This document shows positions 7,871 through 14,364 of a stretch of DNA of 15,842 bases, piece after piece. Position numbers and translations under genes: made by a program. How positions within the stretch are numbered: the stretch's first letter is position 1; the number at the start of each line of letters is the position of its first letter. Source of the DNA: Magnetococcales bacterium. Its GTDB lineage: Bacteria > Pseudomonadota > Magnetococcia > Magnetococcales > UBA8363. The notes beneath the pieces were generated by a model that was given only the letters and a program-made list of their open reading frames with translations, ran no database searches and was not told the DNA's origin. The stretch is from positions 1 to 15,842 of the forward strand of contig JADFYU010000054.1 of NCBI GenBank assembly GCA_015232865.1, in the 5' to 3' direction.

Positions 7871-9973
7871 CTATTTGACTGTCAAACAGCTGGGGAGTGG
7901 CGGCAGGTCCGGCCTGACTTCCATCGCACGACAAAGCATCTGATCTCCCAAACGGATCTGTTTCAAGCCCAAATCCTCACTCAGCACCACCTCCAGTTTG
8001 AGAGATTTTCTAAAAATCCCCTGCTTCAGGCGACCTTTGATGTAACCATAGGCGTGCCATCCGGCCTGATAGTCTGCCAAAGCGGCCTGATGATTGAACG
8101 GGGAGATCACGCCCAGAACAATGCGCTGGCCGAGGGAACAGAGAACGGATAAAGGCGGGTGATCCTGCCAACGCATTCCCGGACGATATACCAGGGGCAA
8201 CATAGGCAGAGCTGCGAACATCAAAGCCAGCCAGGGATCGTGACCTTCCAGGCGGTAGAAATAAAATCGATGGTTGCAACAGGCAAAATAGAGCTTCCCA
8301 CGTCCTGAATCAAAGTAGGTCTCCCCACCAACAGCCATACGGACCGTCCAGGTCACTGTTTTCTGTTTTACTCCATCACAAAAGGGTTGAAAATAAATTT
8401 TCTGATCCAGGATAAAGTTGGTTTTATCGAGCAACGCCCTCTCCGGCTGCAAAGGTTCCAGCATCTCATTCTGCTTGGGAATGGCATTTGGCACATAGTG
8501 GGATCGGCGCAAGAAGTTGTGAATACCGAAGGCAATGGTCGCCGCCCCGATCTGCTCGGTGCGCTGAACCTGCATGTGGATGTGGGGCTGTGGCGAATAA
8601 CCGGAATTGCCGCAATAGCCGAGCATGGTTCCGGAGTCCACCCAGGCCCCCTCCTGAATTCGGATGGAATCTTGGGCAAAATGAGAAAGTTCGACACAGA
8701 GACTGGATTCCATCTTGATGATAACCAGGTTTCCCCAGTTGTTGACCTTGTCCACCGTGCCGGGCGGATTGTCCGGCAGATGCGAGATTACTCGAACGAT
8801 CCGGCCAGAGCAGGGAGAAAAAACCGGTTTACGGTAGGCCCAATAATCGGTTAGTTTTTCTCCACTTCCAGAAAAGGACCGCCCCTCTTTTACCAAAATA
8901 AAATCCAAGGCGTAACGCCACAGACCCTGATGGGTCCAACTGCCGTCAAACCCCTGCCAAACCATCCACTGACCGGAAAATGGCAAGGACAGGCTGAGGG
9001 GCTCTCCGCTAAATCTCCAAACCTGGGAGAGATACGCTTGCAGACTTTTTTCCGGGGTTTCGAGCGGCTCTTTGGTCAAAAATTTAAATTGGGAAAGCCC
9101 CAGAACATGAACAAACAGCAGAACCGTCATATTGAATGGCAGAGTCAAGACCGGCAGAGTCCAAACGGCCAGAATGGGAATGGTCGCCAAGGTAACCAGC
9201 ACCGCAACCAAAACCCCGATGGCAGCCATGACAAAGCTTTTTGCAGAGGGAATCAAAAAGACGCCACCCAACGCCATCGCCGTCAACGCATAGTTAAAAC
9301 CGCTCACAAACTGAAAAACCGGTCCGGGCGATCCCAGTAAAAATCCGTGCGTAACAACACCCAACAGATAGCCCGAAAAGGCCAAAACCAACAGAATGGG
9401 CGAAACCATCAACAATCCGGCACAAATAATCATCCCCGAGAGAACCTCCGGCGAGAAGAGAATGGCCCCCATTGAAACGAAAAAGCCAGACAGCCACTCC
9501 GGCCCAGCCCAGACAGCCGACGACACGGTGTGGCTTTCGGCCCCATACATCGGCTGAATCGTCCGGGCAACCAGATCGAGCAGAACGGTTACCAGCACAA
9601 AAGGCAAACTCAGTACCGACACCTTGATGCTGTTCCAGAGCCAGGCTCCCAAACTCAACTCGACAATCACCGCTCCGATACCGGCAAAAATGAGAAAAAA
9701 CAGGGCAATGGGACCAGGTGTCAACAGATGCGTGACGGCCAGGCCAGACAACAGCGCATTGTAGATCGGCAAACCCTCTGCAACACGGGGCGACTGGTCT
9801 AAAACGCGGGCAAAGCCAATGGCCGAAACAACAGCGATTCCACCTCCGATGCCATGCCAGGGATTGATCGAGAGGACAATAACAACCAGAAATCCGACAA
9901 GAGGCGAGCTTAAAAAAAAGATGGCCGATAGACGCCTCAACAAGGATTGAGCCAGATGAATAGAGCCAGTCAT
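7871..9973 (-). CDS. Urea-transporter-family channel fused to an M23/LytM-like domain
   Basis: A 700-residue membrane protein. Residues about 10-295 form two homologous hydrophobic halves of the urea-transporter (UT) family. Recognisable are GLPIYNALLSGLA (67-79) and LPFVLVT (123-129) in the first half, and GFNYALTAMALGG (225-237) and LPFNMT (278-283) in the second. Residues about 330-490 form an M23 (LytM) fold with LWRYALDF, a G-N-L-V-I strand, SHFAQDSIRIQEG, GYCGNSG and PHIHMQV (H464-x-H466). The usual first zinc His is Arg353, although Asp357, His431 and the H-x-H are kept, so hydrolase activity is doubtful. About 200 further residues are unassigned. The gene starts 1 nt after the decarboxylase stop, so translation is probably coupled. 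With no urease genes nearby, a solute other than urea, or export of the pathway product, is plausible but inferred. Confidence 0.88.
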   Translation of the reverse strand: MTGSIHLAQSLLRRLSAIFFLSSPLVGFLVVIVLSINPWHGIGGGIAVVSAIGFARVLDQSPRVAEGLPIYNALLSGLAVTHLLTPGPIALFFLIFAGIGAVIVELSLGAWLWNSIKVSVLSLPFVLVTVLLDLVARTIQPMYGAESHTVSSAVWAGPEWLSGFFVSMGAILFSPEVLSGMIICAGLLMVSPILLVLAFSGYLLGVVTHGFLLGSPGPVFQFVSGFNYALTAMALGGVFLIPSAKSFVMAAIGVLVAVLVTLATIPILAVWTLPVLTLPFNMTVLLFVHVLGLSQFKFLTKEPLETPEKSLQAYLSQVWRFSGEPLSLSLPFSGQWMVWQGFDGSWTHQGLWRYALDFILVKEGRSFSGSGEKLTDYWAYRKPVFSPCSGRIVRVISHLPDNPPGTVDKVNNWGNLVIIKMESSLCVELSHFAQDSIRIQEGAWVDSGTMLGYCGNSGYSPQPHIHMQVQRTEQIGAATIAFGIHNFLRRSHYVPNAIPKQNEMLEPLQPERALLDKTNFILDQKIYFQPFCDGVKQKTVTWTVRMAVGGETYFDSGRGKLYFACCNHRFYFYRLEGHDPWLALMFAALPMLPLVYRPGMRWQDHPPLSVLCSLGQRIVLGVISPFNHQAALADYQAGWHAYGYIKGRLKQGIFRKSLKLEVVLSEDLGLKQIRLGDQMLCRAMEVRPDLPPLPSCLTVK

Positions 9974-9974
9974 C

Positions 9975-11339
9975 TCACACCAACCGCAATTTTTTTGGCA
10001 ACCGTTCCGGACCGCTCATATCGTCCAGGCTCTCCCGCTGTCGAATGATCTCCACCGTCCCTTCCGTGGTGATCAGAACAACGGCGGGGCGATATTCGAT
10101 AAACTGCATCCACTGGGTAACATTGTAGGCTCCGACCGGAGAGAGGATCAGGTGAGAGCCGCGAGACAGAGGCGGAAGCAAAACCCCTTCGTCAACCACA
10201 TCGATGTTCATACAGAGGGGACCATTGAGCAGGCTGAGTTCGGGTTGGCCCTGGGTGGGCCGATCCATTTCAACCTTGAGCTTATACCAGTTGCTGGTAA
10301 ACAGCAGGTTGACCCCCGCATCCAGAATGTAGCTCTTACGACCATCCACCAACCGTTTACTGGCAAAAACCGATGTGATCAAAAAACCGGCAGAGTCGAT
10401 CATGGCCCGGCCACTCTCCAAGATCAGCGTCGGCAGATGTCCCGGTTTCAAATGGTCGAACATCGCTTCGGTAATCACCTCGGCAAAGCGATCTATGGAG
10501 GAAACTTCATCAACCGCAAGGGTATAATTTTTAAGCTGATTGCGAGAGGGAAAACCACCCCCGATGTCCAGGTATTCGATGCGGGTGTTGTACCTCTCTT
10601 CAAGCTGATAGGAAAACTGAATCATCTTGATGACTTGAACCCGATATATTTCCGGGTCCAGAATAAAGGTTCCCATATGGCAGTGAAGTCCGGTCAGACG
10701 TAAATTTTTGCTCTTGATAATCTGCCCGGCGGCGGTCAAGGCCTGCCCGGACTCATAGTTAAACCCGAATCGGCTCCACTGAGGACGCATACCACTATCA
10801 AGATTGATTCGAATACCCACCTCCACCTGAATTCCCAACTGTTTGGCAACCTGTTGCAAATCTTCGATTTCATCAAAGTGGTCAATATGGATTTTCGCCC
10901 CTTCCTGCGCGGCGCGGGTCAAGGCGGGGATGGTTTTATGGGGACCGTTGAAAATAATATCCCGCCCCGACACCCCCAATGCCCGCGCTTTCTCATATTC
11001 CATTTCCGACACCACCTCGGCAATGCTCCCCTCCTGATGAAAGATGGCGCTGATGGCGTTCAGATAGTTGGTTTTGTACGACCATCCAAAAATAAGGTTG
11101 GGATAGCGAGAGGAGAAGGAGTCCCGGAAAGACCGGGCTGTGCGACGAATCCGCTCTTCTGAAAAAACAAACAGCGGCGAGCCGTATTGTTCACACAACT
11201 CAGCCACCTCCACCCCGTCAATACGGGTCCGGGTTTTTTGGTTGTGAATGGTTGGTAGGGCAAATTTATTCATCCAGCCACTCTCCAACCTGGTGATGGC
11301 CGGTTTTACATAGTTCAGCCTGGATTCGGTATCTTTCAT
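9975..11339 (-). CDS. PLP-dependent decarboxylase, fold type III (DAP/ornithine decarboxylase-like) with leader-like N-terminus
   Basis: A 454-residue enzyme of the alanine-racemase-fold decarboxylases (LysA/ornithine/carboxynorspermidine decarboxylase group), expected to remove the alpha-carboxyl from a basic or diamino acid or a conjugate of one. The start at 11339 overlaps the ATP-grasp stop as ATGA and has AGGGGG 7 nt upstream. PLP lysine is Lys89 in SYKTN. HMGTF (His221), the phosphate-binding loop GGGFP (260-264), ESGR (308-311), catalytic-loop GPLC (Cys376) and GAY (Tyr405) all fit. The specificity stretch after the Cys reads MNID rather than the ES-x-D of diaminopimelate decarboxylases, so the substrate is probably different. 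Residues 10-21 (YVKPAITRLESG) precede the enzyme domain and resemble YxxPxL leader motifs bound by PqqD/RRE proteins. It is the third gene of the operon. Confidence 0.92.
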   Translation of the reverse strand: MKDTESRLNYVKPAITRLESGWMNKFALPTIHNQKTRTRIDGVEVAELCEQYGSPLFVFSEERIRRTARSFRDSFSSRYPNLIFGWSYKTNYLNAISAIFHQEGSIAEVVSEMEYEKARALGVSGRDIIFNGPHKTIPALTRAAQEGAKIHIDHFDEIEDLQQVAKQLGIQVEVGIRINLDSGMRPQWSRFGFNYESGQALTAAGQIIKSKNLRLTGLHCHMGTFILDPEIYRVQVIKMIQFSYQLEERYNTRIEYLDIGGGFPSRNQLKNYTLAVDEVSSIDRFAEVITEAMFDHLKPGHLPTLILESGRAMIDSAGFLITSVFASKRLVDGRKSYILDAGVNLLFTSNWYKLKVEMDRPTQGQPELSLLNGPLCMNIDVVDEGVLLPPLSRGSHLILSPVGAYNVTQWMQFIEYRPAVVLITTEGTVEIIRQRESLDDMSGPERLPKKLRLV

Positions 11340-12388
11340 GACTGCCCCCTGGTGACCATGTTTTGAAAACGACTCATATCGCAAATACGCTCTTGGGTAT
11401 ACCGAACATAGAGTTGACCGCTGGCATAGCTGGTGGACTGGCTATAGCTTTGACCCAATGTTTTTCTCATCATTCTTTCCGGCAGATTGATCCCGATTCC
11501 AGTAGCAAAATAGACCCAGGCTGGAAAACGGGGATTGACCTCGATTAAATAGACCTGCTCATCATCGACGATACATTCCATCTCAAACGCACTGCGCCAT
11601 TTGGTTTTTTGCACAAATTGACGGGTCGCCTCCATGACCCGATCGTTATGGATGGTCACGCCGGTCCAGATTTTTCCCTTTTCCGTCGTGCTCATTTTTT
11701 TAACCCCGACCATGCCCAAACTGTCACCATCGCCATCGCCAACACAAATCACGTTCATCTGCTCCCCCCGTATCGCTTGTTGAACAATGACCGGATATCC
11801 AAAGCGGGCGACGATACGACTGAAGGCGGTGACCGCTTCATCCAGATTTTCCACATGGTAGGCATCATAAATGGCCCCTTTGACCATGACCGGAAAACCG
11901 ATTTTTCCGGTGGCTATCGCCAACTCTTCAAAAGAGTGAACCGCTTCCTGGACCGGCGAGCAGATTCCCGAGCAGGCTGCCGCCTCTTGCAGGCGATCCT
12001 TGCCGCGCAGGGCAAACTGCTCTGGACTGGGCAGAAAAGCGTGTATGCCCTGTTTGAGCAATCGCTCTTGCAAAGCCATATAGAGGGGTAATTCACTGTC
12101 CAGAGTCGGAATCACCATATCCATTCCATGGCTCTGTTTGATATAGATCAGGCGGTTGAACAACTCCTCTATCCCGGCCTTCGGATACGGAATCAAAAAT
12201 GCTTGATCGACAAATTGATCCATGTAAATGCCCGGCTCCATGGCGTCATAGGCCAAACCGGAAATACAGACATCGACATCGGCAACCTCCTTCAAGCTGC
12301 GAGCCACGCCGATACCAGGCCCCGGATTGTCACAGGCGTTGATGCCGGTGACGGCAATGTGGAGTGTTTTGCGATTTGAATGTTTCAT
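11336..12388 (-). CDS. ATP-grasp ligase, CarB/biotin-carboxylase-like
   Basis: A 350-residue ATP-grasp enzyme that should activate a carboxylate as an acyl phosphate and join it to a nucleophile, usually an amine. A Rossmann-like N-domain with VTGINACDNPGPG (13-25) is followed by ATP-binding GFPVMVKG (Lys170), a QQAIRGEQMNV segment (Glu209), and metal ligands FEMEC (Glu271) and EVNPR (Glu283, Asn285, Arg287). The sequence is closest in style to free-standing ATP-grasp proteins related to one half of the carbamoyl-phosphate synthase large subunit, but it is far too short for CarB. AGAGGA, overlapping the end of the upstream pqqD-like gene, lies 6 nt before the start. It is translationally coupled to the decarboxylase gene by a 4-nt overlap. 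The substrate is unknown. The PqqD-like neighbour suggests a peptide- or protein-bound substrate, but this is inference. Confidence 0.92.
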   Translation of the reverse strand: MKHSNRKTLHIAVTGINACDNPGPGIGVARSLKEVADVDVCISGLAYDAMEPGIYMDQFVDQAFLIPYPKAGIEELFNRLIYIKQSHGMDMVIPTLDSELPLYMALQERLLKQGIHAFLPSPEQFALRGKDRLQEAAACSGICSPVQEAVHSFEELAIATGKIGFPVMVKGAIYDAYHVENLDEAVTAFSRIVARFGYPVIVQQAIRGEQMNVICVGDGDGDSLGMVGVKKMSTTEKGKIWTGVTIHNDRVMEATRQFVQKTKWRSAFEMECIVDDEQVYLIEVNPRFPAWVYFATGIGINLPERMMRKTLGQSYSQSTSYASGQLYVRYTQERICDMSRFQNMVTRGQS

Positions 12389-12396
12389 GGCATCCT

Positions 12397-12639
12397 CTAC
12401 AACAGTCTCAAGAAACGAAGATGTTCGACAAAATCCCGGAGGTCGGCCTGGGCTTCCTGGATTTTCAATCCAAAACGATGAACCAGTTCACCGACAATCC
12501 CCTCCTCCGACTGTTGGGCGATGAGCGCCATCAGCAGAACTCTTCCGGTGCCGTTAACGGTAAAACTTTCACCGGTTTGTGGATCAAAAACAAAGCCCTC
12601 TTCATTGACCGCAAGCCGCATCAAACGATTACTCTGCAT
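12397..12639 (-). CDS. PqqD-family protein (RiPP recognition element-like)
   Basis: An 80-residue soluble protein with the PqqD/RRE pattern. GFVFDPQTGESFTVNGTG (residues about 15-32) gives the beta-hairpin and the N-x-T-G turn. This is followed by hydrophobic helices (VLLMALIAQ), a winged-helix-like segment (EEGIVGELVHRFGL) and a final DLRDFVEHLRFLRLL helix. PqqD-type proteins bind leader peptides and present them to modifying enzymes. The reading frame is open up to 12846, but the start at 12639 is chosen for its AAGGGG about 9 nt upstream, for agreement with family length, and because the longer form would overlap the secreted-protein gene. It is the first gene of the four-gene operon, 8 nt before the ATP-grasp gene. 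No pqqA, pqqC or pqqE is present, so this is not the PQQ pathway. Confidence 0.87.
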   Translation of the reverse strand: MQSNRLMRLAVNEEGFVFDPQTGESFTVNGTGRVLLMALIAQQSEEGIVGELVHRFGLKIQEAQADLRDFVEHLRFLRLL

Positions 12640-12667
12640 GGCTGTTACCCCTTTTTTCTGGTATGCT

Positions 12668-12682
12668 GGCGGCACTCCCGCC
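12668..12682. other. Small GC hairpin between the hendecad-protein gene and pqqD-like gene
   Basis: GGCGG (12668-12672) and CCGCC (12678-12682) form a 5-bp stem with a 5-nt loop in the 79-nt gap between the two genes. There is no U-run after it in the minus-strand transcript. It could weaken read-through, or be incidental. Confidence 0.25.
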
Positions 12683-12718
12683 CTGATGATTGACTCCAGA
12701 CGATTATCGGCCGCCCTG

Positions 12719-13165
12719 TCAATTATTGGGTCTGCCGAAAAATCCCCTTCGATGAGAGCCTTCGGAAGATGAACGGCGAACGTTACGGTTTTCCGCTCGT
12801 TGTCCCTGAACAAATCCACGCCGCTCTTGTTTTTGCTCAGCGGCAAAGGCTCTATTCTCCTGCCGCTGCTCCTGTCGGTGGCTACGAATCGCCTGACCGC
12901 GCTCCGACCGGCTCACATCAGACTCTTTCAACTCATCCCGAAAGGCTTTGTTCTCCTCTTTTTGTGACGATATCCAAGCCTCTGTTTCGCTACGCTGCTC
13001 TTGCCGAAAGCTCCGACTCTCCTCTCGCTGGGCCTGACGATGTTCGACTACGGCGGGAACAGAGAGAGTAGCCTCCGTCGATGGAGTTGCCTCCTCCGCC
13101 CAGACACTCACTGGAGACAAACAGAGAAGGCAAGCCAGGGTCAAAACGGTTTTTTTGCTGTTCAT
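12719..13165 (-). CDS. Secreted Glu/Gln/Arg-rich 11-residue-repeat coiled-coil protein
   Basis: This predicted protein has 148 residues and I recognise no named family. The start at 13165 has AAGGAG 8 nt upstream. A Sec signal peptide spans about 1-23 (KK, hydrophobic core, then VWA before EEATP). Residues 48-134 are built of 11-residue units, namely EESRSFRQEQR, SETEAWISSQK, EENKAFRDELK, ESDVSRSERGQ, a 10-residue AIRSHRQEQR, QENRAFAAEQK, QERRGFVQGQR and AENRNVRRSSS. An aromatic residue recurs at position 6 of the units (53, 64, 75, 107, 118). Such hendecads form long amphipathic helices or coiled coils. A basic Gly/Ser/Arg tail (131-148) ends the protein. A strong palindromic promoter lies upstream, and the pqqD operon starts 79 nt downstream on the same strand, so co-transcription is possible. 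The role is unknown; a periplasmic chaperone-like, polyanion-binding or substrate role can only be guessed. Confidence 0.8.
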   Translation of the reverse strand: MNSKKTVLTLACLLCLSPVSVWAEEATPSTEATLSVPAVVEHRQAQREESRSFRQEQRSETEAWISSQKEENKAFRDELKESDVSRSERGQAIRSHRQEQRQENRAFAAEQKQERRGFVQGQRAENRNVRRSSSEGSHRRGFFGRPNN

Positions 13166-13213
13166 GGTGGCACTCCTTGGATTGGTTGTTAAAAAATTAT
13201 CACCGTTGAACAG

Positions 13214-13242
13214 AGTGTATGTGGGATTTTTTCCCACGTCAA
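13214..13242 (-). promoter_or_regulatory. Sigma-70-type promoter of the secreted-repeat-protein gene
   Basis: On the minus strand, TTGACG (13237-13242) is followed by exactly 17 nt and TACACT (13214-13219), which match the -35 and -10 consensus at 5/6 and 4/6. The spacing is ideal and the start codon is about 50 nt further on. The spacer is occupied by a palindrome (separate entry). Confidence 0.65.
13221..13237. promoter_or_regulatory. Operator-like palindrome 1 (GTGGGA-N5-TCCCAC)
   Basis: A perfect 6-bp inverted repeat over 17 bp, GTGGGATTTTTTCCCAC. It lies between the predicted -10 and -35 boxes and overlaps the -35 by one base, so a bound dimeric regulator would directly control the promoter. 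The same half-sites recur 29 bp away. Confidence 0.65.
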
Positions 13243-13249
13243 GAAAAAA

Positions 13250-13266
13250 GTGGGATTGATTCCCAC
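13250..13266. promoter_or_regulatory. Operator-like palindrome 2 (GTGGGA-N5-TCCCAC)
   Basis: GTGGGATTGATTCCCAC is an 8-bp inverted repeat around a single central base and has the same half-sites and length as palindrome 1. It lies just upstream of the predicted -35 box. Two identical-type sites 29 bp apart suggest cooperative binding. Confidence 0.65.
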
Positions 13267-13270
13267 AAAT

Positions 13271-13289
13271 TTTTCAGATATGCTGAAAA
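13271..13289. repeat. Perfect 7-bp inverted repeat TTTTCAG-N5-CTGAAAA
   Basis: It lies immediately beyond operator palindrome 2 in the divergent intergenic region. It could be another regulator site or a hairpin. No T-tract or promoter relation is clear. Confidence 0.4.
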
Positions 13290-13306
13290 CAGTCGATCAA
13301 AAAAAT

Positions 13307-13321
13307 TCAACCGGCGGTTGA
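13307..13321. repeat. 15-bp palindrome TCAACCG-G-CGGTTGA
   Basis: A perfect 7-bp inverted repeat with a one-base centre, positioned about 147 nt upstream of the DUF6502-like gene and about 142 nt upstream of the secreted-repeat gene. It has the size of a dimer-binding operator. The rest of 13322-13467 shows only weaker repeats (TTGAT 13357-13361 / ATCAA 13369-13373) and no confident promoter. Confidence 0.4.
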
Positions 13322-13467
13322 CCGTTGGCCGTACCTGACGGATGAAACAGTTTTTTTTGATGAGTTTAATCAACAGACTGTACAGGTTAATGTACGAACA
13401 TCTTCAAAATTTCTATTCAAAACCAAAGACATCTTGATTTTTCCAGCCAGTCTGAAAGTGGACGATT

Positions 13468-14364
13468 ATGAGTGATCCGACTCTTGATCAAAACAGCAAC
13501 ACCCCCTACACCCCTCTTTTGGAAGCGGTGCGAAAACTCCTGCGCCCACTGGTTCGATTATTGATTGCGCGAGATATTCCCTACCCGGCCCTGCTCCCCT
13601 ACCTGAAGCAGGTGTACGTCGAGTGTGCCACCAACGATTTTACCGTCGATCGCAATCGCCAGACCGACAGCCGCATTCATTTTTTGACCGGGGTTCATCG
13701 CAAGGATGTCAAGCGAATCCGATCCGAAATAGGCAGACCACCGCCGCCCCCCGAAGGGCTTTCGGTCGGCTCCAACATGCTGGCCATCTGGCTGGGAGAT
13801 CCTGGTTATCAAACCCAACAGGGGAAGCCGATTCCGCTCCCTCGCTTTTCGACAGCAGGAGAGCTACACTCTTTTGAAGAGCTGGTCCGTACAGTCAGTG
13901 TCGATGTGCGACCCAGAACCGTTCTGGATGAATGGAAACGGCAGGGTCTGATCCACGAAGATGAAGCAGGGCGACTGCATCTGGACCAGAACGCCTTTGT
14001 CCCAAGTCAAGACGAGGAGAAAATGGCCTATTATTTTGGTCGAAACCTACGTGACCATATGGGAGCGGCTGTCCACAATCTGTTGGGACAAAGCCCGCCA
14101 CTTCTGGAGCGATCTGTCCACTACGACCAACTCAGCGCCGCTTCTTGCCAAACCCTGCAAAAAATTGCTGACAAAGCGGCCATGGAAGCCTTGATCACTG
14201 TCAATAAAGCGGCTTTGGAGTTGGCAAAACGGGATAAAGGGGCTGCGGATGCCGTCCACCGCATCAATCTGGGTGTCTATTTTATGCGGGAACGGCAGGA
14301 GGCGGACCCCGAGATACCTGGTGAATCAGAAATAGCGTCACACCCGTTCAACTGCCGAATTTAG
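13468..14364 (+). CDS. DUF6502-like protein of unknown function
   Basis: A 298-residue, probably cytoplasmic protein. It shows LLRPLVRLLIARDIPYPALLPYLKQVYVE near the N-terminus (about 24-52), TDSRIHFLTGVHRKDVKRIR (about 66-85), and VDVRPRTVLDEWKRQGLI, typical of the uncharacterised DUF6502 family as I remember it. The segments around HRKDVKRIR and VLDEWKRQGL look like winged-helix elements, suggesting nucleic-acid binding, but this is not established. The last third (about 200-280) is helical, with Ala-rich stretches, and there is no signal peptide or membrane segment. It is followed after 9 nt by the DUF5666-like exported protein, so the two are almost certainly co-transcribed; this pairing occurs in other proteobacteria. 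The gene is divergent from the secreted-repeat gene and shares the palindrome-rich intergenic region. Confidence 0.85.
   Translation: MSDPTLDQNSNTPYTPLLEAVRKLLRPLVRLLIARDIPYPALLPYLKQVYVECATNDFTVDRNRQTDSRIHFLTGVHRKDVKRIRSEIGRPPPPPEGLSVGSNMLAIWLGDPGYQTQQGKPIPLPRFSTAGELHSFEELVRTVSVDVRPRTVLDEWKRQGLIHEDEAGRLHLDQNAFVPSQDEEKMAYYFGRNLRDHMGAAVHNLLGQSPPLLERSVHYDQLSAASCQTLQKIADKAAMEALITVNKAALELAKRDKGAADAVHRINLGVYFMRERQEADPEIPGESEIASHPFNCRI

Noticed and set aside
7874..7886. 13-bp palindrome TTTGAC-T-GTCAAA at the end of the UT-M23 gene
   Set aside because: It encodes the last residues of the protein and no regulatory context is visible; probably chance, and no U-tract makes it a terminator.
7689..7934. 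82-residue N-terminal extension of the chemoreceptor
   Set aside because: It would overlap the UT-M23 gene and place unrelated sequence before the first transmembrane helix; MINIRSLGTK at 7688 is the typical chemoreceptor start.
11060..11162. Extra genes antisense to the decarboxylase, transporter and kinase
   Set aside because: These frames are shadows of strongly supported coding regions and have no domain similarity or ribosome binding sites.
11340..11384. 15-residue extension of the decarboxylase
   Set aside because: It lies fully inside the ATP-grasp coding sequence, while the ATGA overlap start at 11339 has a strong AGGGGG site.
12640..12718. A RiPP precursor peptide between the secreted-repeat gene and the pqqD-like gene
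   Set aside because: No small frame with a Shine-Dalgarno and a leader/core-like sequence was found in this gap or elsewhere in the operon.
12698..12722. GCCGATAA and TTGACA on the minus strand as a sigma-28 or sigma-70 promoter for the pqqD operon
   Set aside because: The GCCGATAA has no TAAA-type -35 at the right distance, and TTGACA has no -10 at 16-18 nt.
12397..12846. 149-residue version of the PqqD-like protein starting at 12846
   Set aside because: The extra 69 residues have no family similarity, overlap the end of the secreted-repeat gene, and lack a ribosome binding site, whereas ATG 12639 has AAGGGG at good spacing.
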